From contig NZ_JAHXYW010000001.1 in the NCBI RefSeq assembly GCF_019969725.1, positions 496,001-560,000 on the forward strand: a stretch of 64,000 bases of DNA, in the 5' to 3' direction. The notes under the pieces were generated by a model, which was given only the letters and a program-made list of their open reading frames with translations, did no database searches and was not told the DNA's origin. Numbering within the stretch: the first letter of the stretch is position 1; each line of letters begins with the position of its first letter. Source of the DNA: Neobacillus bataviensis (lineage in GTDB: Bacteria > Bacillota > Bacilli > Bacillales_B > DSM-18226). The position numbers and the translations under genes are program-made. This document shows, in pieces, positions 56,588 to 64,000 of this stretch.

Positions 56588-57487
56588 TTAATCACATTTG
56601 ATGCTTTGCTTTTCAAATTCTTTAACAGATAAAAGAATATCATTCCATAGCTGTTGATTTTCGAAATTATTATTTAAGTAGGCGGCATAAATATGCTGAT
56701 TCAAATAAATAAAATGTGAAACATCGATTTCGATTAGCTCCCCTTGCTCCAATTCTTTTTTTACGCATAGGTAAGGTAAAAATCCTATGCCATTTTTGCT
56801 TAGGATGATCGATTTTGCCACTTCAAGATGGTCCACTAAAAATTCAATATTGGGTTTTACATTAGCCACTTCAAATAATTTGTGAATCCGATTCCAGTCA
56901 AAAGCACCACACTCGAAAAATACCATCGGTTCCATGGCCAATTGCTGGATAGAAATATTTTTTAGAGAATGAAAGGAGTGATCCGGATAGACAACTAATC
57001 TGACGGAATTATTTAAGAGCTCATGCTTTTGAATTCCATGATGTGATATCTCCTTTAAAAAGGCGATATCGACCTGTTTCTGAAGAAGTTTTTCCAGCAA
57101 TACTTCGTTTGGCGCTGAGATAAATTTAAATCGCAGCTCTGGATGGGATCTTTTCAAGAAAGGTAGGGCAAACGGAATAAAGTATTGTGAGGTAATAATA
57201 TTTGCCCCTATGACAATTTCCTCTGGATTATCTTCGTTTTTCAATAGTTTCTTTCCTTGATTGTAGGTTTTTATGATTTGCTCTGCATATGGAATAAAGG
57301 CTTTTCCTTCTTCCGATAATGTCAAGCTTCTCCCCTTTCGTAAAAATAATTCGATGCCTAAATCCCGTTCCAATGTTTTAATTCTCGCAGTAACGGTTGG
57401 CTGAGATAAATAAAGAGCTTCTGCAGCTTTATGGATACTTTCTAAATGAACCACGTACATGAACGCTTCTAGATGATCGATATTCAA
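56588..57487 (-). CDS. LysR-family regulator, YtlI-like
   Basis: A 299-residue LysR-type regulator: HTH residues 1-60 (IHKAAEALYLSQPTVTARI), substrate domain after. TTG 57487 is chosen because AAAGGGG stands nine bases upstream; TTG 57496 abuts it. In B. subtilis YtlI, a LysR protein, activates the ytmI/tcy operon, and this gene borders the equivalent locus. Three identical split palindromes in front of the neighbouring genes are its likely targets. Its mRNA carries leader RNA copy 2 and a good promoter. Confidence 0.87.
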   Translation of the reverse strand: MNIDHLEAFMYVVHLESIHKAAEALYLSQPTVTARIKTLERDLGIELFLRKGRSLTLSEEGKAFIPYAEQIIKTYNQGKKLLKNEDNPEEIVIGANIITSQYFIPFALPFLKRSHPELRFKFISAPNEVLLEKLLQKQVDIAFLKEISHHGIQKHELLNNSVRLVVYPDHSFHSLKNISIQQLAMEPMVFFECGAFDWNRIHKLFEVANVKPNIEFLVDHLEVAKSIILSKNGIGFLPYLCVKKELEQGELIEIDVSHFIYLNQHIYAAYLNNNFENQQLWNDILLSVKEFEKQSIKCD

Positions 57488-57531
57488 TTCTTCCAACCCC
57501 TTTCCTGATTTAATTATTTACCGAAGCCAAT

Positions 57532-57600
57532 AAAAAAGGCCCCTCAACACACGAAAATGTTGAAGAGCCTTTGGACGACCAATCGGCAGATATGATTAAT
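57532..57600 (-). ncRNA. Candidate leader RNA with attenuator, copy 2
   Basis: Minus strand: ATATCTGCCGA, hairpin TTGG-TCGT-CCAA (57582-57571), AGGCTC starting a terminator stem (AAAGGC...GCCTTT, 57535-57573) with a TTTTTT end. Same layout as copy 1; two of four pairs in the small hairpin have changed in a compensating way. It lies just downstream of the promoter at 57616-57644. Confidence 0.7.
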
Positions 57601-57615
57601 TAATAAGTTTTCTAA

Positions 57616-57644
57616 ATTTTACTCCAATTAATCCAATGTGTAAA
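57616..57644 (-). promoter_or_regulatory. Sigma-A promoter of LysR transcript
   Basis: Minus strand TTTACA (57644-57639), 17-base spacer, TAAAAT (57621-57616); transcription would begin near 57609, just before the leader RNA. Confidence 0.7.
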
Positions 57645-57793
57645 GTAAGAATTTATAAAACATTCTATTATGGCACGCGATTAAGTTGGAACATATTGTT
57701 CATTAAAAAAATAAGTTTTCTGTAATATTATTAACTTAATAACTACAAAAATATTTCCTATCAAATAAATCTATCAATATCGGGGGGAGTTTT

Positions 57794-59827
57794 ATGCTTA
57801 AGAAGGTTATCTCATCATTATTAACGTGCACATTCATCCTTGCTGGAAACTTTCCTATTTCAATTTTAGAGCCGGAAGAAGTGGAAGCTTCAACCTATAA
57901 CAATTTAGCGCAGCGCCCATTTATGGGCTGGAGCAGCTGGAGTTCAATTCGCAAGAAGCCGACAGAGGAAAACATTAAAGCAGCTGCTGATATTATGGCA
58001 GCAAAATTTAAGTCGCACGGCTACGAATATGTCAATCTTGATGATTACTATCAGCTTGATTGGACGACAACCGTGGACAAGTATGGCAGATGGGCTGTCG
58101 ACCCTAAGAAATTTCCAAATGGCATGAAGGCAGTTGGGGATTATATCCACAAAAAAGGATTAAAATTTGGTCTGTATGTCACTCTTGGCATTCCTAAAGG
58201 GGCGATTGATCAAAACACCCCAATTGAAGGAACACCCTACCACGCAAAAGATATCGTTGACCTGAGTAAAGGGCAAAAAGTAAGTTTTAATTTTGACAAT
58301 ATGTATGCGATCGATTACTCAAAACCAGGAGCGCAAGAATATATCGATTCTTGGGCAAGGCTGTTTGCTTCTTATGGAGTAGATTACCTTAAGATTGACG
58401 GAGTTCGCAACCAGGACATTCCTGATATTGAAGCATGGGCAAAAGCTTTGAAGAAAACAGGGAGACCGATTCATGTGGAGTTATCCAATAACTTGGATAT
58501 CAACCATATTTCGACCTGGCAGCAGTTATCCAATGGCTGGCGGACTGATCACGATGTCGAGGCCTACGGCACACCAACAAACACCAATTGGAAAAAGGTG
58601 TCCAGAAGATTTAGTGATGTCGCAAATTGGCAGCCTCATGCTGGGCCAGGCGGTTGGAATGACTTGGATTCATTAAATGTGGCTAACGGAAGTAAGGATG
58701 GTTTAACAGAGGAAGAAAAACGTTCGTATGTTTCTCTCTGGGCCATTGCCGCATCCCATTTTGTGATTGGGAGCGACCTGTCAAAACTAGATGACTATGG
58801 AATCAGTCTGCTAACAAACGATGAAATTATTGGGGCGAACCAAAGTGGCATAACAGGGAAACGGTTATTCAAAACCGAAGATTTGCAAGTATTCTATCAG
58901 AAACTGCAAGATGGTTCATACAACATCGGGCTCTTTAATACTGGAACATCAACTCAACAGGTAACTGTTAATTGGTCAGATTTGGATATTGATGGACCAG
59001 CTTTGGTTCATGATATGTGGAGCCATCAAGATTTAGGAAAAAAGGACTCTGGATTCACAGCTAGTCTTGCCAGTCATGATTCCCGGATGATTCATGTAGT
59101 ATCGGCTTCATCCCCTGCAGTTTCTCCTAATAGCGGGGAAATCGAGGTGGACCCGTCCAATGTTTCGTTGAACTGGGATGCCCAAGCCGGTGCAGACAGC
59201 TATCATGTTCTAGTAGCTGCAGATCCTATTTTTAAAAACATTGTATCTGATCAAACCATTTCTTCGCCGTCAATCGATTTAGCTGACTTGGAAACCGATA
59301 CTCGCTATTACTGGAAAGTATCTTTTGTTTCAGAAGGAACCGAAAAACAGATTGGCATCTATTCCTTTCATACCAAAATGACAACAGCGCCTGATTCACC
59401 AGACTGGGTATTAGCCAATAGGAAAAATAAAGATTCTATTACACTTTCCTGGAATCCCACATTCGGGACGGCTTCTTATACAGTCTATCGAAAGGAAATT
59501 AACCGTTTAGGACTCAGCAGCAGTTACAAACCAATCGCATCGAATTTAACAAATCCGAACTATGTCGATAAGACTGCACCACAAAGGAAGGGCACACACT
59601 ACTCGTATGTTGTTACAGCCAAAAATGCTATCGGCGTGAGTGAGAAGTCTCCTGAAGCTCAGACAGACAAACTATCATTTTCAACTTATCTTGCTGTTCT
59701 TCTAATAGGTTTTATTTTAGTAATTTCATTAACAATCATTGCAATTGTTATTAAAAAATATAAAACATCTGGACGAAGTAATTTTAGAAAACCGAAAAAT
59801 TTTGGTCAAGAAGAGGTATGGGACTAA
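57794..59827 (+). CDS. Secreted GH27 alpha-galactosidase-like enzyme with Fn3 domains and C-terminal anchor
   Basis: A 677-residue protein: signal peptide (1-33), GH27 catalytic domain (about 38-340) with MGWSSW, nucleophile Asp202 in YLKIDG and acid/base Asp254 in WRTDHDVEAY, a C-terminal beta domain, two fibronectin-III-like modules (about 435-525 and 530-625), then one transmembrane helix (about 633-653) and a short basic tail. So it is a membrane-anchored, extracellular glycosidase; removing alpha-linked galactose or a relative. GGGGGG precedes ATG 57794. No sugar transporter lies nearby. GH27 members also include isomalto-dextranases and N-acetylgalactosaminidases, so the sugar is not certain. 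Confidence 0.9.
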   Translation: MLKKVISSLLTCTFILAGNFPISILEPEEVEASTYNNLAQRPFMGWSSWSSIRKKPTEENIKAAADIMAAKFKSHGYEYVNLDDYYQLDWTTTVDKYGRWAVDPKKFPNGMKAVGDYIHKKGLKFGLYVTLGIPKGAIDQNTPIEGTPYHAKDIVDLSKGQKVSFNFDNMYAIDYSKPGAQEYIDSWARLFASYGVDYLKIDGVRNQDIPDIEAWAKALKKTGRPIHVELSNNLDINHISTWQQLSNGWRTDHDVEAYGTPTNTNWKKVSRRFSDVANWQPHAGPGGWNDLDSLNVANGSKDGLTEEEKRSYVSLWAIAASHFVIGSDLSKLDDYGISLLTNDEIIGANQSGITGKRLFKTEDLQVFYQKLQDGSYNIGLFNTGTSTQQVTVNWSDLDIDGPALVHDMWSHQDLGKKDSGFTASLASHDSRMIHVVSASSPAVSPNSGEIEVDPSNVSLNWDAQAGADSYHVLVAADPIFKNIVSDQTISSPSIDLADLETDTRYYWKVSFVSEGTEKQIGIYSFHTKMTTAPDSPDWVLANRKNKDSITLSWNPTFGTASYTVYRKEINRLGLSSSYKPIASNLTNPNYVDKTAPQRKGTHYSYVVTAKNAIGVSEKSPEAQTDKLSFSTYLAVLLIGFILVISLTIIAIVIKKYKTSGRSNFRKPKNFGQEEVWD

Positions 59828-59840
59828 CAATTTAAAGAAA

Positions 59841-59876
59841 AAAGAGTTCGGACCATTGTTCGAACTCTTTTTTTTA
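59841..59876 (+). terminator. Intrinsic terminator after GH27 gene
   Basis: AAAGAGTTCG-N10-CGAACTCTTT followed by TTTTT. Confidence 0.87.
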
Positions 59877-60119
59877 TAAAACCAATACATACTGGATATG
59901 ATTGGGCGAAATGGCTGTTACGGCATGAATATGATAGCCAATACTGAGTAATTGAGATAGAGTTTCAGAACAATTGAATCTCGGCGGCTCTGTCGGTGCA
60001 TGAAAGCTTTTATATAGGCCAATAAATTGGTTATTTGCCGTGCAATGCAGCAATATGACATGTTTACCAGTCCACGCCTGACCTATTATGGGTTGGGGTT
60101 GGGTATCTCTATAGTTCAT
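59874..60119 (-). CDS. Unknown small protein, about 81 residues
   Basis: Possible gene starting at ATG 60119, nine bases after GAAGGTG, with product MNYRDTQPQPIIGQAWTGKH... ending IQYVLVL. The pattern of hydrophobic beta-like segments suggests a small folded protein, but no family is recognised. It ends right at the GH27 terminator. It could be a chance frame; codon use is ordinary. Confidence 0.5.
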   Translation of the reverse strand: MNYRDTQPQPIIGQAWTGKHVILLHCTANNQFIGLYKSFHAPTEPPRFNCSETLSQLLSIGYHIHAVTAISPNHIQYVLVL

Positions 60120-60257
60120 CAATAAAAACACCTTCATAGTTAGATAAACTATTTTATGAAGATATCCTTGTCTATGGTTCTGAAAAAACATAGAATGTTA
60201 TTTTTTTTCATTTATAATCAGTTTGACTATGACCAAAATATCTATTGCATGACTTGT

Positions 60258-61130
60258 TCATTTATTAAATAGGACACGAATCGAATCAAGTGACTGATTT
60301 AAGATATCTTGCAGCTTCTTTAAAAATGATTGCCCCTCATCAGATTGCATAAATGTCGAGATTTTTTCTGAAGTAGCACTTAATTGTTCTTTTACTTGGT
60401 TCCAGTCAATATCCATGTCCTTAAGATCATTGAAGAAGTCTACTAGCATATCTAACTCTGAATCTGTTAATGTAATCCCTAGCTCTGTAGCAGCTTCTTC
60501 AATTAATGCACGCAAATCAGATTCTGTTTTCGGTTCATTCTTGGAAATTTCATCTTTGACTTTTCCCATGAGAGCAGCAGCATTATCCGCTCCTATAGAG
60601 TCACCGAGCTGTGCAGTTTTCACCATTTCTTCATTCGCCGCTTTTTTGACTTCTTCAGGAATTTCTTTATTGGTTGTCGCTTCATAAGCTTTCATAATTC
60701 CTGTTAATGCAGCTGTTCCTGATACAGAATATGGAGCGGAAACGTGAATGGTTGCATCCTTTACACCTGCTGTAATCAAGGCATTTGTATACATTTCATC
60801 CGTAACCCAAGTAATATTGTTCGTTTGAACCTTTAACCCGGAATCTTTAGCACCGATTGTTATACTTGCTGATGAAATGGCACGGTTACCAATTTGCGCC
60901 TTGGGAATAAACTCCCCTAAATATTCATGCTCTTCTTTATTGGATACAGTAATAATTTGTACGTAATCCGATACCTCTAACTCTGATAACATTTCATTTT
61001 TTTGCTGTTCTGTTAGGTTTTCTCCTAAAGTAACAATGACATCTCCTTCTGATGCGTCTGCAAAACAGATTGAAGGTACAGAGAATAGGATTATTATGAC
61101 AAGAAACATTGCCTGTAATTTTGGTTTCAA
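60258..61130 (-). CDS. ypuA: DUF1002 secreted protein YpuA
   Basis: A 290-residue protein matching B. subtilis YpuA: signal peptide (1-24, IICFADASEGD near the cut), then the DUF1002 region with GDVIVTLGENLTEQQ, SSASITIGAKDSGL, TNALITAGVKDATIHVSAP and ATELGITLTDSELDMLVDF. Exported, function unknown. The start is TTG 61130 after AAGGAGGTC. Transcribed alone. Confidence 0.88.
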   Translation of the reverse strand: MKPKLQAMFLVIIILFSVPSICFADASEGDVIVTLGENLTEQQKNEMLSELEVSDYVQIITVSNKEEHEYLGEFIPKAQIGNRAISSASITIGAKDSGLKVQTNNITWVTDEMYTNALITAGVKDATIHVSAPYSVSGTAALTGIMKAYEATTNKEIPEEVKKAANEEMVKTAQLGDSIGADNAAALMGKVKDEISKNEPKTESDLRALIEEAATELGITLTDSELDMLVDFFNDLKDMDIDWNQVKEQLSATSEKISTFMQSDEGQSFLKKLQDILNQSLDSIRVLFNK

Positions 61131-61433
61131 AATAAAGACCTCCTTTTTACATGCAATTTTTCACATTAGAATGTTTGACGATAATTCGCATTTTTCAATA
61201 CCTAAACATTCCACGTGGTTGCAGAAATGGAAAAATTGGCTTTGCATTATCTTAACATAGAGGTTTGAGATTGCATTAAAAGAATTGGTAACATTTATTC
61301 TAATAAAATTAAGATTCTTACATGGTAAATAATAATATTACAACCATAAGATTAAACCACAAAAATCTTAATAAATATGACTTTTGTTTTGCGAAGAAAG
61401 TTCTTGCTTTTTCATACTCGTCTCTTTGGGGAA
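61131..61433. other. Intergenic region upstream of ypuA
   Basis: About 300 bp, AT-rich, with a short inverted element around 61130-61260 but no coding frame or RNA I can support; it must hold the ypuA promoter. Confidence 0.5.
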
Positions 61434-61471
61434 ATGTTAAAAGACAGAACTGATTGCATCCAGTTCTGTCT
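61434..61471 (-). terminator. Intrinsic terminator of hss operon
   Basis: Minus strand AGACAGAACTG-N8-CAGTTCTGTCT followed by TTTTAAC. Confidence 0.82.
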
Positions 61472-61492
61472 CTCTCTAAATAATATATCTTG

Positions 61493-62869
61493 TTATGCAG
61501 GCAATTCTACAATAAACGTAGTCCCTTCATTCTCTTTACTTATCACCTGAATGGAACCGCCATGCAGATCGACAATCGTTTTGACGATGGATAATCCGAG
61601 ACCCGTCCCGTCGATTGTTCGGGTACGCGCCTTGTCCGCACGGTAAAAGCGCTCAAAGCTCTGTTCTATTTCAGAATTACTCATCCCTATTCCTGTATCC
61701 TTAAACGTCACGTAAACAAATTGCCCTCTTTGTTCAAGTGAAAGTTCTATATTACCATTTGGCTTATTGTATTTAATCGCATTAGATAATAGGTTATCCC
61801 ACACCGTATTCAGTAAGGATGGATCGCCGACAATTTTTATATCTGGCAGAGAGTAACTAAGCATAATCTCTTTCTCGCTTACTGCCCATTGGTAATGTCG
61901 TACCAATTCCTTAATTTGCCCGCCAACATTAAATCGTTTCTTTTTTACGATATCCTCATTTCGATCTAATGAAGCGAGAAGCAATAATTGTTTTGTTAAG
62001 GTAGACAGCCTCCTAATTTCACCATTAATGATTGATACATACTGTTTTCTATCTTCTAGACTTATGAGTTCATTTTCTAAAAGGCAGGTGTATCCTTTTA
62101 TATTCGATAACGGCGACTGGATATCATGAGATATATTAGAAATGAATTCCTTTCTCATCTCATCCATTTGTTCTAATTTCCTTGCCATTTGTAAAAAACT
62201 TTGTGAAAGCTCTCCTAACTCATCATGGCGGTTAATTTCCAGTTCAACATTAAAACGACCGTTTGCCAGTGATTTTGTTGCTTTAGTCAGGGTGGATATC
62301 GGTTTAACTAAGTACTTCGTATTAATAAGGACCATCACAATGGACAACGTAATCGACAAGACCAGGATCCAGCCAAATAGAACATGCATCTCGCCGAAAA
62401 GAAATTTTATATCAGGCCGCACAAATAGAGCAAAGGTTTTTCCGTTAAATCTCAAGGGAACCCCAATGGTATTCTTTAGTTCATTGGCAAAAAAGCCTGT
62501 CACAAATGTTTGCTGTGGAAAATCAAGAATCCCGTGAAAAACATGACCGTTTAAGACATACTTTTCAGTTGAACCTGACAGACTTTTGTCCCTGAATGGC
62601 TCGCCAAAAAAAGTTCTGTATCCCAGAGGATCGACGAGGCATATTTGGTATCCCACTGAAGAGGTGCTATCCAAATACTCTTTCAGGTTAATCTCAGGAT
62701 GTTTTTCAGCAAAGTCAGCAATGTCCAGCGCGACTTTTGTATTTTTTCTATCATTAAAAGGCTTTAGCTTTTGTTGATAATAGATATTGGAGATGATAAA
62801 AGCCAAGATAAAGCTAATCAACATCATGCCAATGGTGATAACAATAAATTTCACATAAAGGGACTTCAT
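61493..62869 (-). CDS. hssS: Heme sensor histidine kinase HssS
   Basis: A 458-residue kinase with two transmembrane helices (about 8-28 and 162-182). The extracytoplasmic part has YRTFFGEPFRDKSL and FVTGFFANEL, which match Staphylococcus HssS closely. Then HAMP, HisKA with ISHDIQSPLSN (phospho-His), HATPase with NLLSNAIKYN and GTGLGLSIV. Its start overlaps the hssR stop by 4 bp. It senses heme stress and phosphorylates HssR. Confidence 0.92.
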   Translation of the reverse strand: MKSLYVKFIVITIGMMLISFILAFIISNIYYQQKLKPFNDRKNTKVALDIADFAEKHPEINLKEYLDSTSSVGYQICLVDPLGYRTFFGEPFRDKSLSGSTEKYVLNGHVFHGILDFPQQTFVTGFFANELKNTIGVPLRFNGKTFALFVRPDIKFLFGEMHVLFGWILVLSITLSIVMVLINTKYLVKPISTLTKATKSLANGRFNVELEINRHDELGELSQSFLQMARKLEQMDEMRKEFISNISHDIQSPLSNIKGYTCLLENELISLEDRKQYVSIINGEIRRLSTLTKQLLLLASLDRNEDIVKKKRFNVGGQIKELVRHYQWAVSEKEIMLSYSLPDIKIVGDPSLLNTVWDNLLSNAIKYNKPNGNIELSLEQRGQFVYVTFKDTGIGMSNSEIEQSFERFYRADKARTRTIDGTGLGLSIVKTIVDLHGGSIQVISKENEGTTFIVELPA

Positions 62870-63546
62870 GTACGTTGGACCTCCAAAAGATATCCCACAC
62901 CGCGTACTGTTTTTATTTGAAAATCATCTGTCAACTTATAGAAACGCTCCCTTAATCTTTTAATATGGACATCAACTGTTCTTTCGTCCCCTTGAAAATT
63001 CAATCCCCAAATCTGTTCAATGAGATGTTCTCTGGAAAACACCTGCTTAGGATTCGAAATGAAAAAAGCTAATAGTTCAAATTCCTTTAGGGGTAAAAGA
63101 AAGGTTCGGTTCCCAATCTGAACCTCATAGCTCCTTTTGTTGATCGTCGTACTGCCAATGCGCAGAATCGATTCATCTGCTTGATGATCATATCGCCGTA
63201 ACAACGCTTTAACACGATAGCTTAATTCCTTAGGTTCAAAAGGCTTAATAAGGTAATCATCCGTGCCAGCTTCAAATCCTTGCTCTTTGTCCTCAATTTG
63301 ATTTTTGGCCGTTAAAAGAATGACAGGAATATCGTATTGTTTTCGAATTTCTTTCGTTAGGGCATAGCCATCCATGAAAGGCATCATCACATCGACGACG
63401 GCCAGATCACATGCTGCCTTCTTTAATATTTCCAGCCCTTCCATCCCATCTTTTGCCTGGAATACTTGATAACCCTGTTCAGATAAATGAATCGTTACAA
63501 GCTGTAAAACATTGATATCATCATCAACAATTAAAATATTGGTCAT
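62866..63546 (-). CDS. hssR: Heme response regulator HssR
   Basis: A 226-residue OmpR-type regulator: receiver with Asp52 (AVVDVMMPFMDG), K in LIKPF, and winged-helix C-terminus (PKQVFSREHLIEQIWG, ERTVDVHIKRLRERF, TVRGVGYLLEV) near-identical in pattern to Staphylococcus HssR. It activates the heme export genes hrtAB. Follows hrtA by 39 bp on the same strand, with hssS overlapping its end. Confidence 0.93.
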   Translation of the reverse strand: MTNILIVDDDINVLQLVTIHLSEQGYQVFQAKDGMEGLEILKKAACDLAVVDVMMPFMDGYALTKEIRKQYDIPVILLTAKNQIEDKEQGFEAGTDDYLIKPFEPKELSYRVKALLRRYDHQADESILRIGSTTINKRSYEVQIGNRTFLLPLKEFELLAFFISNPKQVFSREHLIEQIWGLNFQGDERTVDVHIKRLRERFYKLTDDFQIKTVRGVGYLLEVQRT

Positions 63547-63585
63547 GAATGCTTCTCCTATAAAAATGAAAATGTCTACAAAAGA

Positions 63586-64000
63586 TTAAACGACACTTTG
63601 CAAAATCTGTCCATCACTCATTTTAATGACATGATCGGCAAATGAAAGCATTTCTTCGTCATGAGTGACCATTAACGTCATTATGCTTAGTGTTTTCGTT
63701 AAATTTCGGATTAACGCCATCACATCTTTAGAACGTTTTGAATCCAAACTTGCCGTAGGTTCATCCGCGAAGAGAACCTTTGGTTGATGAATTATGGCAC
63801 GGGCAATGGCAACTCGCTGCCTTTCCCCGCCGGATAAAGAGGACGGATAGGCGTTTTTGCGATGGTCCATTTCCACTAATTTTAGTATTTTGTTAATTTC
63901 CTTTTTATGTTTACGTTTATTGATTTTTGATTCTGATACCTCCAACATGAGCATCAGTTGTTCTTCAACGGTGAGAAAAGGAACCAGATGGGCAAATTGA
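63586..64000 (-). CDS. hrtA: HrtA-like ABC transporter ATPase, 3' part (runs off window)
   Basis: The last 137 residues of an MacB/HrtA-type ATPase: QFAHLVPFLTVEEQL (Q-loop side), signature LSGGERQ, Walker B VLFADEPTASLD, switch His in VTHDEEM. Walker A and the start are beyond the edge. With hssRS downstream it is best read as HrtA, the energy part of heme exporter HrtAB. In Staphylococcus the two operons diverge; here they run in one direction. Confidence 0.85.
   Translation of the reverse strand, partial: QFAHLVPFLTVEEQLMLMLEVSESKINKRKHKKEINKILKLVEMDHRKNAYPSSLSGGERQRVAIARAIIHQPKVLFADEPTASLDSKRSKDVMALIRNLTKTLSIMTLMVTHDEEMLSFADHVIKMSDGQILQSVV

Noticed and set aside
52304..57600. T-box or S-box identity for the two sulfur-locus leaders
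   Set aside because: No AGGGTGG-type T-box sequence and no S-box core; the elements are only about 70-80 nt.
1..64000. tRNA, rRNA, CRISPR arrays, insertion sequences, prophage genes
   Set aside because: Looked for on both strands; no recognisable gene, transposase, integrase or spacer-repeat pattern was found.

Overview
The window is a low-GC, gene-dense piece of a Bacillaceae chromosome, probably Bacillus sensu lato (a Neobacillus- or Bacillus-like spore former). The evidence is the Spo0E-like phosphatase, a Sda homologue, a GerP-like protein, GGAGG ribosome sites, frequent TTG/GTG starts, CcpA cre-like sites, and many proteins closest to Bacillus subtilis/cereus families. I see no rRNA, tRNA, prophage, insertion sequence or CRISPR array. 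Most genes lie on the minus strand.

Layout. 1-2.3 kb: 5' part of galactarate dehydratase with a divergent LysR gene, a 4-oxalocrotonate tautomerase and a Spo0E-like gene that follows odhB. 2.3-6.8 kb: odhA-odhB, separated by tandem palindromic 52-bp repeats. 6.9-9.6 kb: LysR and catalase. 9.6-19 kb: catabolic genes (SdsA-like alkylsulfatase, acyl-CoA ligase, acyl-CoA dehydrogenase, two MFS carriers, two related LysR regulators, cre-like sites). 19-27 kb: YetF-like membrane protein, then a seven-gene locus (regulator, N-succinylamino acid racemase-like enolase-family enzyme, M20 deacylase, polar amino acid ABC importer, GNAT) that looks like a D-to-L amino acid salvage pathway with a clear operator. 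27-35.5 kb: alpha/beta hydrolase, frameshifted pcp, fdhD, an FdhF-like oxidoreductase with an attenuator-like leader, a DRE-TIM aldolase, sda, a phasin-like helical protein, a GerP-like protein. 35.6-41.2 kb: glycogen operon glgBCDA without glgP. 41.3-46.2 kb: AEC carrier, CitMHS citrate carrier and its CitST-type two-component system. 46.3-57.6 kb: a ytmI/tcy-type sulfur locus for S-modified cysteine uptake and C-S cleavage, with its LysR regulator. 57.8-61.1 kb: a secreted, membrane-anchored GH27 enzyme, a small unknown protein and YpuA. 61.5-64 kb: a HssRS heme sensor pair and the 3' part of a HrtA-like ABC ATPase, cut by the window edge.

How it fits together. The most informative part is the sulfur locus. 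Three promoters carry the same split palindrome next to the LysR gene. Two transcripts, the LysR mRNA and the cmoJ-cmoI junction, carry near-identical short RNA leaders that end in terminators, with base-pair covariation between them. This suggests a two-tier control, activator at DNA and attenuation at RNA, that I cannot match to a known riboswitch class. A second, unrelated attenuator-like leader precedes the FdhF-like gene. A 22-bp palindrome shared by the alpha/beta hydrolase and the phasin-like gene suggests another small regulon.
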